Source: Trichaptum fuscoviolaceum (Eukaryota; Basidiomycota; Agaricomycetes; Hymenochaetales; Trichaptaceae). From it: a DNA stretch of 64,000 nucleotides. Position numbers and translations under genes: made by a program. A model generated the notes under the pieces. That model was not told the origin of the DNA and ran no database searches. It worked only from the letters and a program-made list of their open reading frames with translations. The DNA lies in the NCBI GenBank assembly GCA_910574455.1, contig CAJSYZ010000002.1:1699671-1763670 (forward strand), given 5' to 3'. Shown here in pieces: positions 26,241 to 37,341 of the stretch (position 1 is its first letter; each line of letters begins with the position of its first letter).

Positions 26241-28018
26241 CCGTGACCTGCGTCTGAGTCAGTCACAACCCCGGCAGTGCCCGCCGCTTCGTTGACCCTG
26301 ATCGACACTCGAATCCTTCGACCTGCCGCCAAGATTGCTCGTACATTCGATGATTCGGAACTGCAATGTTATGGATTTTAGCATTAGAGCCGTATGAGTG
26401 TGTAGTACCAGCGACTACTGATTGACTCGATCAGGATGAGCAATTACTCAGTTTGCAGTGTTCTAGTAATGTGGCGGCAGCTTGACTGAACTCAGTCAAT
26501 GTACAAAGTTGTGGAACGGTATATGTCTTTGGATGCGTTGCCGTCGTCATACGTTTTTACTTAACACATATTAGTCAATTGACAAGTTACATTGAAAGAT
26601 GCGCAACTGTTCAAGGTTTATACGGGGACTCTCCACAACAGCCTCTTAGTACCTTGCTTTTATGATGCTCATCGTTCCCCATTCAACGTCTTCAGCGACC
26701 ATCTCGGACAAGCTAAGCTTTGGTGGCTAACTGAGAGGCTAGCAACTGGCTGACGTTCCGGCTAGAAATTCAACACTGCATTAGTCCAGTATTAAACAAC
26801 AACCCCAAAGCGTTTGTTTGTTCGCTACAAACTTACGGGGTATAAAGGAGTGGCACACTGGTCGTCGACGCCCCATCTCCTCTCCACCTCTCACCTCCAC
26901 CATCGCCGACTTCCATTCAGCAACCGGCATACATATGCAGCATCCACCTTCGCCGAAGACGCCCTACGGGTAGTAGTCCCACCGATTCCCGACATCGTTG
27001 AGCTCGGACTCTCCCGTAGGGCCTACACTATCTCCTGGGTACTTCACGTCATGTCGGTACGCCGTCTTGGTAGCACTGGCAATGCCGCCCTCTGTACCGG
27101 GTACCGCATGACTGAAGACGGCCGTCGGTCCCCTGCGTCAAGCAGGGCAACACACCCGATCGACGGCCACCCCGTACTCCCAAGCTGCGTCTGCATGCCC
27201 GGCTTCGTGGAAATGTAGTGTGCTGAACCTCCCGGTGGAAACAGCCTCTGCGGCGGGGAAACATGCGTAGAATTAGGTATAATTAGTGTTCTGGATGGTG
27301 CTGGAGCGAGTCCTCGCTACCGGGAGGTTTTTCGCGATGAGCAAGACCCATACGGGTCTAAACTTGGGTGCCGGTTATCCCCCCAAGGCTTGCGCGTTTT
27401 CCCCTCCCCATCCTGCCTTCAATGGCGAGAACTTTTTTTTTTGCGGGGACAAAGAAACAAAACCCAGAACCGCATCTTAGTCGTGTGATCGTGAGAGTGA
27501 AAGCGGCTAACATACCTAAGGTAAAAATGAGTAGTGCGGGTTACGGATAAAATTCTGCACTATACTAAACCTTGAGCAGTGCGAAGTCTGAATCGGAGTA
27601 AAATCCGCCCGTCGCGTGGATAGTCGATATACAATAGCAGTAGCTGATAGAAGCGGCCGTAGATTGAAGTCATAATCCGAATGTCAATTTACAAAGGCTA
27701 TTCATTCACCAACCTAATATCTAATGGTCCTGGGAGGACGACAGCCTAGTGAAACCGGAACTCATTATCACCATCCAGGCGTAGTCTTCGAAAAGGAGCA
27801 TCAAAGGCTATAAGTGACTATCCCGCAGTCAAGCCATTGTCCGAAGCGGAATGACAAAATAGAGCACCGATGGACTGTTTTATACGCACCATACAAAGTC
27901 CATAGCTTGTAGCTCGCGCACTCCCCTGAACTAATTGTAAAGACAACACTTCATCGTTAATGCATGATATAGAATACAAACGCCAAGAAACATCAGGGTG
28001 ACATGGGAGACACGAAGT
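26241..28018. other. 1.8-kb gene-poor gap
   Basis: No known protein is encoded. The left third (to 26.8 kb) is AT-rich and featureless. The centre holds the TATA-led, stem-rich segment listed separately. From 27.55 to 28.0 kb the DNA is again AT-rich and would include the UMP1 3' UTR. Confidence 0.55.
26841..27393 (+). ncRNA. Candidate structured RNA or transposon-derived segment
   Basis: A TATAAA at 26841 is followed by about 550 bp with an unusual density of perfect complementary stems. GCCCTACGGG (26961-26970) pairs with 27013-27022. GGCCGTCG (27120-27127) pairs with 27161-27168 and encloses CCCTGC/GCAGGG (27131-27136 with 27142-27147). AACCTCCCGGT (27226-27236) pairs with 27319-27329 and encloses AGCGAG/CTCGCT (27305-27310 with 27313-27318). 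GCAAG/CTTGC (27341-27345 with 27389-27393) encloses ACCC/GGGT and CTTGGG/CCCAAG, forming a three-way junction. The open frame at 26814-27218 shows no protein-like pattern. It could be a structured non-coding RNA or the remnant of a mobile element. I cannot assign a family. Confidence 0.3.
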
Positions 28019-28718
28019 TCACAGCATGCGCAGCTTCTTCTCCATCTGGGAGTGGATGTCCAAAGGTGGCGCAACCTCAGTTGCTGGCGATCCCAAGATG
28101 CACATTAGTTATTATTCTGACATAGTCAAATGCATGGAACGTACCCTCGAAGACCTCGGAAACATCTAGCTCTTCATCTCGACCCATTAGGATATCGAGG
28201 TGGATGTTTGATCGGCGCATAGTTGGCATATGGAAGTTCTTTTATTAAGAAGTGACGAAGGCAATGTATAAGTTTGTACGTCTAAATCGTAGAGTAGCAA
28301 ATACGCACAGAGGAGACAATCTTGCGTTCCATCAATAACCGAACGGGTGCATGCATACCATACAGATTACGTTGTAAGGTAAGCTTCAGGTTGTCCTGGG
28401 TCTCTTCCCACTGCATGGGTCCATCGCAATGATTCAGGTAAGCAAGACAAGGGAGTTCAGTTAGTTCAAGGTACGCGGGGTAAATATCATCAGTACGTAC
28501 GTTTTCCAGCCTATGCTTCAGATCACTCTGGGAGTTTGCCTCGGTAGCCAAGCTGCGAGGCCCGTATTGTAAGGTATCATGCAAGCCAAGGCTGTTCGTG
28601 GTGTCTTGGACGGATGCTTTCTTCTCGGCAGAGGTGGGTACGAGGCGAAGGCTGGATGACTACAAAGACTCATATTGAGACTCTTATACAATGAATCGAG
28701 GAGCACTTTACTCACCAT
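28019..28718 (-). CDS. UMP1: Proteasome maturation factor Ump1 (POMP)
   Basis: Ump1 is a short-lived chaperone that sits inside half-proteasomes and is the first substrate of the finished 20S particle. After a first exon consisting only of the ATG, the protein reads SSSLRLVPTSAEKKASVQDT, NSLGLHDTLQYGPRSLATEA, LKHRLEN, then WEETQDNLKLTLQRNLYGMH. Next come APVRLLMERKIVS, MPTMRRSNIHLDILMGRDEE and VSEVFEG, ending MEKKLRMLC-terminal Leu before TGA. These match the POMP segments HDTLR...G, LxxxLRNxxGLHAPxKLxME and SxxLDxLxGxDE. Four introns are inferred; the total of about 135-140 residues is the family's normal length. Confidence 0.92.
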
Positions 28719-28958
28719 GATGGAATTTCGAGATAGGTGAGACAACGATAAAGGGAAGGCGCAAGCTTGCTAGGTATGAGAGCTCGACTGTTGCATGAAA
28801 TGGTACGCGTCACCGACAAACGCGTCTCGTGGGACAGTTACTCCTTTCTCAGGCACTGGCATAGTACTACTAGTAAAGTTGAGTCAGCACTGGCACGCTT
28901 GTTTTAGCGCTCGGGACTGCCTCTTCCGTCCGACCTGATCTGCACACTTCACCAACCG
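28719..28958. promoter_or_regulatory. Bidirectional promoter between UMP1 and the RBR ligase
   Basis: A 240-bp divergent gap between a proteasome assembly factor and a ubiquitin ligase. I looked for the yeast Rpn4-type proteasome element GGTGGCAAA and did not see an exact copy, so co-regulation is only a possibility suggested by the layout. Confidence 0.4.
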
Positions 28959-30601
28959 ATGCGATCGACTCTCATGTTCTCTTACGATTCCGAGCTTTGC
29001 AATTCTTTAAGGGCAGACGACCTTCAAGCACTTGAATCTATCTATCCAGATTATATCGTAGAATACACCGAAACACATCTACGACTTGAGATTCCTATCG
29101 AGCTTGGTGTACCACGAGACGTTACTTTGGTGCCGCCGAGCACCAGACCTTCATCGAGCGTTAACAAATCTCGTGCTTCAACAACACCTATATCACTCAC
29201 GATATCACATCTGCCACCAGTCCTACTTGATCTATTCCTTCCCAATGGTTACCCACTTATCCATCCACCTACCATCTCATCTTTGCTTGCGAGACAGGGA
29301 TGGGTACCTTCGGAGCCGCAACTCGCACAGGTATTACTCAACAACTGGTCGGAAGGCGAGAGTGTTCTCTGTACATGGGTGGAGCTAATACGGAGTGGAG
29401 ACTTCCTCGAGCAGCTCAGACTCATTAATAAGGGCGGTACTATATGGTACGTTCATTCTTTGCACCGGGCACAGGATATAGATGCCAATGACTCAGTATA
29501 GCCTTCCTTGCCCAGACACACTCCCGTTCCCTTTGTTCCGACAAGCATTGCTGGCGTATGACCTCCATGCATCATCTGCTGAGTTCTCCAGGACATCCTT
29601 TGCATGCTCGATCTGTTTTACATCGTTGAAAGGGTTACATTGCATACAACTATCATCATGCTCGCATGTCTTCTGTCTTTCCTGCCTCCAAGACTTCTGG
29701 GGCCTCTGCATCGAGGAAGGCTCTGTAGAGAGGGTAGGCTGTGCTGACCCGGAGTGCGTGAAGATTAGAAGAGAAGCATCCGAGGATGAGGTCCGGCGTG
29801 TGGTGGGTGAGAATGCTGTTATAAGATGGAAATGGCTAAGGACTAAGAAGGCAATAGAAAAAGGTGCGTCAGCTATATGTGTTTGTAGGCTGTACATTAA
29901 ACTATGCACTGCAGATCCGACAATAGTGCATTGCCCAATACCGACTTGTCAAGCACCGGTTCCAAAACCACAGCCTGACCCAAAAGACTCGTCTGGGTGG
30001 GACCGGTTTCGCACTTGCCCGGAATGTGACTTCAGCTTTTGCTCGTTTTGCAAGCACACATGGTAGGCACTACTAAGGAAAAGTAACACAGGATTGGACG
30101 AAGGCTGAGACGTACACAGGCATGGGCCCATAGCTGAATGTCCGAAGTCAGTAACATTAGCACTTATAATGGAGTACCTAGGTCACCCGGAAGGCTCTCC
30201 TGCACGTGCAGCCCTGGAACGCAAGTTCGGGAAGGGCGTCATTATCAAACTAGTCAAGGAATACCAGGACGAACAATCAACGAATGCGTGGATAGAAAGT
30301 TCAACTACAGCATGCCCAAATTGCAAGATACATGTCGAAAAGTCTATGGGATGCAATCACGTACGTGAACTTGCTCTTGCATTCAAGCTGCATCACAACC
30401 GATCTGACTCCCTCGGATTCCACGTAGATGATGTGCGCGAAGTGTATGCAGCACTTCTGCTACCGTTGCGCGGCAAAGTTGGATGCAGACAATCCCTATG
30501 CGCACTTCTCTGTCAAAGGAGGCCCGTGCTATGGGAAACTATTTGATGTAGTGCGAGACGATTGGCAGCCTATTGATGGCATTGACATAGACGGATTATA
30601 G
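28959..30601 (+). CDS. RWD-RBR E3 ubiquitin ligase (RNF14/Itt1-like)
   Basis: An RBR-type ligase that accepts ubiquitin on a cysteine of RING2 before passing it to a substrate. An N-terminal RWD domain (about residues 1-150) begins with LRADDLQALESIYPDYIVEY and includes LFLPNGYPLIHPP. RING1 follows as FACSICFTSLKGLHCIQLSS with CSHVFCLSC. The IBR reads CPIPTCQAPVP then CPECDFSFCSFCKHTWHG. RING2 is CPNCKIHVEKSMGCNH spliced to MMCAKCMQHFCYRC, where the Cys of GCNH is the expected catalytic residue. The tail AHFSVKGGPCYGKLF is also found in RNF14 homologues. An alternative ATG six codons downstream is possible. At least five introns are inferred. Confidence 0.9.
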
Positions 30602-31252
30602 CAGGTTATTAGTGTTGTGTTTTCGGAGGCAATGTTCAAAAGATGACATTTACATTGTATAGTAGTAGACCCAACAATGATCAAATAGCATGCATACTTA
30701 GAACAGCGACTGCGGTTTCGCTTCTTCTTTTTTTCACAAAAAAGGGGACATGAGAATTGTCTGGGCCTCAACATCGGTGGCGTGAAAAGCCGAGGTAGGA
30801 CTCCGAATGCTGAGGTCAGAGAAGGCAGCCGCCGTGTTGAAGTCACGCACGCACGGCCTCCTCTTCTTCATCCACTTCTCTTGGTTTCGAGGCTGTTGCT
30901 TCGACATATATCCCTTCCCCCTCTTTCTTTCTCTTCCCTTTTGTCCTCTTCGCCTTCGTCGCACACAGCGACCGCGACGCCAGCGTGCCGCGCATCGCCG
31001 TATATCCTCTTCTATAATACCCGTTGCACATCTCCATACCCGTGGACTGTCTCGCAAGGTCTCCCCGCTCTCCCTCAATACCATCTCTCTCATCCACTCG
31101 ACAAAACAACCATCTTTTCACCTAATCTCCATTCAAAACGCACAGATCTGTATTCTGATATCAACTCTTATATTCATCTCACTACTGTTGAGCTTGGCGC
31201 AAAGGAAGGGGAATCAACGTTAACAACGACGAACACAACTTAGGCATTACTC
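30602..31252. other. Intergenic; pyrimidine-rich leader of the KH gene
   Basis: The stretch from about 30.85 to 31.20 kb is strongly C/T-rich on the plus strand (many CTCTTC and CATCTC words), which is usual just upstream of highly expressed fungal genes. It probably holds the promoter and 5' UTR of the KH gene. The overlapping short open frames have low-complexity compositions and are not called. Confidence 0.5.
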
Positions 31253-34200
31253 ATGGATATTTACACGACTTCCTTCACCTATCCGCGAGCATCCTCCATC
31301 TCTGTTCCGGCATCTGCACTCGACTATGCGTCGGCCGCAAAGCCGTTCGGGACGGTGCATCATGCGCTGAGCGTTGCGACGGACGCCCAGACCGCGAACA
31401 ACCTTGCCGCACATGCCGAAACTGTACAAAAAATCACTCTCGCCGCCGCGCAGGCGCACGGGTGTCATGTCTCGTTCACGAAGGCTGGTCAGGCGCAGGG
31501 ATGGAACTTCCACCTTTCGGGGTCGTACCAGCAGGTCATGGCAGCGCGCGGCAAGATCTTGCGCGAGGGCCCTACTCAGGTATGTATTACAGTCAACAAT
31601 GAACGAGCTTCCCGCACTATACAGACCTCATTTTGACTGTTGCTGACAACGAATATAGCATCGCGTTTCTATCCGCCTAACGCGCTCAGAGATATTAGAT
31701 TTAAGATCTCCGAACCCGGGCGTCAAGCCTGAGGTACGCCCACGCCTCGACGACATTGCTGCTCAGACGAGTGTACATATTGCAGTTGTCAATAGTGCAC
31801 AGTCGCTCTCATTGTCACCCCCCGACAGTATCGCTGCTGATGCAGGTTGGACGGGGCTCGAGACTGAGAGGGCCTGTGAGCTTGCAATTACTGGCAGTAG
31901 TGCTGACTGTGTCGACGTTGCGAAGGTCCAGTTACTCGTCATGCTTGATGAACTGGTGAGTCATCAACTGTGGTCTTTTGAACAATTTGACTAACTGACT
32001 AATCACTCGAATCATTGTCTGGTAATGAATGTGATGGCGCTGAACGTCAAATTATATTATCTATGTCTTCAGAGTGGACTGAAGTCGGAGGTTTGTGAGA
32101 TTGACCATAAACTACATGCCATTATCGCCGGACGTCGTCGATGTGTCATCCAATCCATCCAAGAAGAGACGGGCACGTCAATCTACTTCCCCTCACCTTT
32201 GCAAGGGCTAGTCGGCCCGGAAGTCGGTCCTAAGGACAACCAGAACCCGAGTTCTCTTGGGACGAGTCCCGGCTCTTTGCAGAGTAACAACTTGATCTGG
32301 ATCACGGGCGAGTTCTTTGGTGTACAGAGGGCGAGGGATATGCTGTTCAACCTGTCTCTTGCGAAAGTACGTATAATATCTCCCTTTTTACTCTATGTAC
32401 TGAATACCAACCGTAATTCGTGTTCAGAGCAAACAGGCTATGTCCCGGGACACTGCTATTTTACCTCGCAAGCTGGACTGGATGTTAACAGATCGCATGG
32501 ACGATCTGAAGACCATAATGAACGATAATGCGACCTTCATTAATTTCCCGCCTATCGGCAGCTCTACCAGCCTAATTACCGTTTACGGTGACAGCAAAGT
32601 CAATATTTCGCGTACCATTCGTTCCGTTATGCAACTGGTTAGTGCATTTTACGCTTCAATGAAAGATATAGGCTGCGGAACTAACAGATTTTCGTAGGCT
32701 TGCCAGTTTTATGTAGCATCACTCTGGCTTCTGCCTGTGCAATTCAACGTCCTCTTACCTCCTTCGACGCTTAATCCAGCACAGATGACTAACGTGCTGA
32801 AGCAAATTTCTGATGTTTCGGGTGCAGAAATCGTCTTCAAAAGCATGTGCTTTGAGATGCATGGGTTAGAGCATGAAGTCCGAGCGGCTGTCGCTATGAT
32901 TCTGGAGCTAGACGCGATCAAGGTACGCTATTCTGTCTGCACTTGCTTGTACATTAGAAAGGTTTCTTACTATATTGGTTTCGGTTTCGGCAGGCATTCC
33001 ATCATGAGATACGGTTCCAAATCGAGTTAGCGAACGAGCATCGTGAATTCATCAGTGGAAAGAAAAATGGCAAGATTAACAAGATAATGCAGACGTCTAA
33101 TGTTAAGATCAAGTTTGAGACATTCAACGACCATAACTTCCTCATCGACATCTCCAGCAACGATGGCGGCGCGCTCCAAGGACTGAGCCTCCTCCAGGAG
33201 GAATTACCTGCGGAAATCTCATTCCATGTTCCTGAGACGTACCACAAACGTATCATTGGTGTTGGGGGAAAGAGCATTCAACGAATCATGAAGAAGTGGG
33301 GCGTATACGTGAAGTTCTCAAATGCAGAGGAATTTGCAGCACTTGGAGGTTATCTAGATAACGAAGACAACGTTGTTGCGCGCACTCCAGCAAAGAATGC
33401 GATCAACCTAGAAAACTTGAAGGCGGCCGTAATGGAAATGGTTAACCCGAAGGTATTGTCCGAAGATTGATTTGTAGAGCTTAGTACCAGGCTGCTGACT
33501 CTCATCTCAGGATCGCGACTACATGTTCGAGAAGGTTGCTATCCCTCGCAAGTATCATCGCATTCTGTTGGGTGATAAGAGCATTTTCATTCATGACATC
33601 GAAAATAAAACGAACTGCAAGTTTCGGTTCCCGGATAAGGAGACCGCGTCCGACGTCATTTCTATTTTTGGCCCCGAAAGCCAGGTCCACATCGCAGCGA
33701 CAATGCTTCTTGTACGTACTTCCGACCAAAACTCATAATTCCTTAAAAGTAGAAAAGAAGACTGATGCTGATTCTGTTCGTAGGACCATGTTCCTTTCCA
33801 GGCCGAGATGGCAATTCCTCCAAGTGCAGAAATGGCTCGTGTTTGCTCGTCGCCTGAATTCCATGCATTCGCGGAGCGCATTAAGCGTGATTTCCAGGTC
33901 TCGATTGCGTCGTCCGTAAGGAGCAACGGGAACGGCTCACCTTCAGGCTCACCGGGCGAGTGTTCGTTCGCATTCATGTGCCAGCGGAGTAACAGCGATT
34001 TCCTCATCACTGCACGGGAGTTACTCGAGCAATTCCTTGTTTCGCAGAATGTGCCCGTCTTCCCAACGTCTAAGACGCATAAGCGCACGGATTCCTTTGC
34101 CGAATCGTTGCCGCATTTCGATAGTAAGCTTCTGTCGGCAGCTCATGGTACCAAATCCGTATCCTTCAGTCTTCCTTCGCGGCGGCTGACGAGCGACCCG

Positions 34201-34889
34201 ACAGCACCAGACCTTTCTACCACTGTTGTTGATAAGAGGCTGAGAATGGCCAGCTCGTCCCCTGACGTGAAGGCTTTATTCAATAGTAACACCTCAATCA
34301 GCGCACAGCAGCAGCAGACGTCGTATCTGTATGATATCGAGCAGCAGGAAGAGAACGCGGAAACAGACTCTGTTTATGACTCTCCTGCGGCTGATTATTG
34401 GAATACTACTCTTCCTATGATAGTAAGTGGAAATTGCTACCAGATGATCCTTGGTTGTAACGAATCGCATTTTAGGGTGCACCTACCCCTCGCAACGTAG
34501 CGCGCACGCGTGCGGCAGAGTTAGAGGCTTACAAGCGTGGCTCAGACTCGCGTCTCCAGGAAAAGATCAAAGAGAGAATCAACAAGCCGCGCTCAATGCA
34601 GGCTCGCGCTCAGTCGCTCGACCTGACGCTCTCGCTGTCACGAATCGCGGAGGGCGCATCATACATCCCGCCAGAATCTCCAACCGCTTCTCTCAATGAG
34701 GACTTCGAGCCCGCTCCCCCGTCGGCTACGGCACCAAGCTTCCCCAGTGTGTACAACCCTCCTGTCATCTCAGCTGGGGCAATGCGCAACGGCTATATGT
34801 ACAACACCGCCAGTCGCGATGCTCACATCTATGATGATGAAGATGCCGAAGGCGTCAACCAGATTTTATCCAAGCTCAGTCTCGAATGA
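31253..34889 (+). CDS. Multi-KH-domain RNA-binding protein (BicC/Khd4-like)
   Basis: A fungal protein of about 1,070 residues built from serial KH-like units, expected to bind mRNA in the cytoplasm. The start is MDIYTTSFTYPRASSIS. KH-like units show as LHAIIAGRRRCVIQSIQEET, EFISGKKNGKINKIMQTSNV, YHKRIIGVGGKSIQRIMKKW and YHRILLGDKSIFIHDIENKT, each followed by beta-strand text and a folded interval. Only the GVGG unit keeps a canonical GxxG RNA-binding loop. The C-terminal third is disordered (Ser/Pro/Gln-rich, with SAQQQQTS), and the last exon ends EGVNQILSKLSLE. The layout resembles Bicaudal-C and Ustilago Khd4, but orthology to a named gene is not established here. About nine exons are seen. 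Confidence 0.82.
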
Positions 34890-35450
34890 GGAATCATGGG
34901 GTCTTCAACTACTATGCACTACTTACGCGAAAGCTACCGTAACGCGTCGAACGCAGAAACGCATACATATCTTCTACTTTTCCTTGCAATTCATTCTGAT
35001 AATCCTGCCCTTTAACTTCACCGTTTTGTACAGATGGTGCCTGGATCTGACACTCCCTGGATGGACACTATTTACTTGATTTCTTATCACGTTCAACTAC
35101 CTTCCGTTGTGCGCAAAACAATTCACTTACATGACGTTCATGTGGGTTCCCGTGTACTTAACATGGTACTTAGATTATTGTCCTCTTCTCCAACTAACGA
35201 CGTAAGGACACAAAAGCTGTCAAGGTTTTATCTGTTTTGAATATTTTTAGTGTACTTGAATGTTTCGATAGTAAAGTAATTCGAAATTAAATGCTCATTG
35301 CTTGCATACTCTCCATGCTGAAACGGATAAGAATTGAATGGAAGGATATGCATTGGATAATTTCATTTGCGCTCGATGATCAATGAATACAATGAGGAAG
35401 GTAACAGTATGAGTGAAAGTACAAGATTGTGCAGCTTCGTATATACTGTA
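34890..35450. other. Convergent 3' intergenic region
   Basis: AT-rich DNA between the stop of the KH gene (plus) and the stop of the V-ATPase gene (minus). It carries 3' UTRs and probably transcription ends of both genes. No gene or repeat recognised. Confidence 0.55.
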
Positions 35451-37107
35451 CTATGTTATGATCCACGGCATGTCGAACACCACAAAATCTAGAAATTCTT
35501 GCTCCATGATCGTTTGATATTCGCCCAAGAACTCGTCGCCATCGCCGGCCTTTCCTTTAACACGTTTGCTGTTCGATCGAGGCGCAAGGTAGGCGAAATG
35601 GGAGTTGAGCGTGGTGAGAGTTTTCTTCCATGACTTCTGGTCTGGCTATAACAGAGGCGATTTCAGTCACTTGAACAGTAATTTAGGAGTAGGTTAGAGT
35701 ACATACTTTAATTGCCAAGCCTATGTAGTTCGCAGGCAGTCCGTATCGTAAAACGCTTTCGACAAATAAGCGAAGAACTTTAAGGTGAACAAGCAATTGA
35801 AAGGCTTCTGAGAAGTTCGTCCGTGAAATTCGAAGGAGCTCGGTCTGATTAAGATAGATAGGATCTGAGTGCATGGCTAAGATGAAATTATTCTAAGATT
35901 TCCTCACCCAAAGTTCCTTTTCTGTCGTGCCCGCTAGCTCAAGTTCTTGTTGCTGTTTTGCCGCTTCTTCGGTTGAGAAATGAAAATCGCGCGCTAAGAA
36001 TCTGCATTCGCTCCCATCAGATCGATCGGTCCCCTTTATGCAAATTGAATAAAACCTACTTATTCTCTCGACATTTCTGAGCAAACTCATCGCGAACTCT
36101 CTTGAAAACAACAACTCCAAACAGCGAGTACTCGTCATCCGAAGTAATCAACCTTGTGACATCAGATTAGCTGAAGAACATACGACTCTCGAAATCAACA
36201 CGAACTTTGATGAACGTGGGACCACCATGCTGGATAGATGTTCATATTTCGAGTTCCAATCCTTCACTAGAGCTCTGCCATGAGAGACATCAACGGACGG
36301 GAGAGTGAAATGTCAGAACAGTGCATACTTTGGGACAGCGACCAAAACGGTTTCGAGGTACTCAGAATCTCGGATGAAATGCTCCTCCGATACAACGTCA
36401 ACTAGTGACCGGACCGAAAGGTTTCCTCTGATGGTGAGGTTAGCATCCATGTACTATACGACTATGGCCATTGAGTTCATTGCTAACATACGTCTTCTTC
36501 CTCTGCATCTGTACTAGCGCCCCCTTGGCTAGATTATAGCTATTCAGCTTTGACTTCATGACGTTGTCTATCGAGCTCAACTCCTAGAGAATGTACATTA
36601 GTAGATATTTAGTCTTTGTATATCGCTTATGCAGGAACTCCACGTACCTTATTCAAAGTGTCCATAAGCTCCTTCAGCCCATTCTCTACTTTATAACGAC
36701 CCTCATTCCATTTCCATCCATCTAGCAGGTAGTCATCCACTGGCCGCTCATCAACAAGGATGTGCTGTTGTAGCCTCTGCGAGTCATTGTTGAGTAGGTT
36801 TCGTAGAGTGTCAACGATCTTCGCCACGACCGACGTAAAGTACGCGTCCTGCTTTGGTAGGTCTTCGGACAGTGTTACTAGCACATCGAGTGTTCCGGTC
36901 TAACAGATCCCTTTAGTTTCCAGAATAGATGCGAGTTTCAGTGGGACTACGCGTCACCTTGAATGGAGGGATCGCGAACTCGGATAGATTCCTAGGAGAG
37001 AACGTCTTTGCCTGCTGCTGTATCTTGGCCGTGAGCTCCTGACGGATACCTTCTGCGTCACCATCGTTCGGAGCAGCAATAAGCCATGTACTATGTTCCG
37101 ACGGCAT
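35451..37107 (-). CDS. VMA5: V-type proton ATPase subunit C
   Basis: Subunit C bridges the peripheral stators and the V1 head of the vacuolar proton pump and controls reversible V1-Vo assembly. Family text is visible throughout: [19 protein letters not shown], the [19 protein letters not shown] region, [40 protein letters not shown] with VLVAVPK, and [20 protein letters not shown] with FKRVRDEF. Then come [16 protein letters not shown], and [20 protein letters not shown] with YGLPANY. The C-terminus is [20 protein letters not shown] followed by WIIT. Roughly seven introns. Size is normal for the family. Confidence 0.93.
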
Positions 37108-37341
37108 TTAAGGCAAAATTCAAGCAGAGGTCAATTGGATGAAGGGCTTTCGCCAATGTCCAGCGCAACGACGAAAATAAGCTCTTTTCAAGTTGTGCGC
37201 AGGTAGCAGTGGCGAGCCGCGAGCGAAGCCCAGATCATCGACTCGGATTAGTATTGATCTTGCACGTGATCTAAGGCTTCAAGTTGAACGGTGGGCGTCG
37301 GGCCGACGTCGATCCCGCCTTCCACGACTGTCGAGGTTCTT
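37108..37341. promoter_or_regulatory. Divergent promoter between VMA5 and sulfurtransferase
   Basis: A 234-bp gap between divergent start codons; both promoters must be here or reach into the coding regions. No element was recognised. Confidence 0.4.

Noticed and set aside
26814..27218. 134-codon plus frame in the stem-rich segment
   Set aside because: Text is Arg/Ser/His/Pro-rich without secondary-structure pattern, and the nucleotide stems are a better explanation of the sequence.
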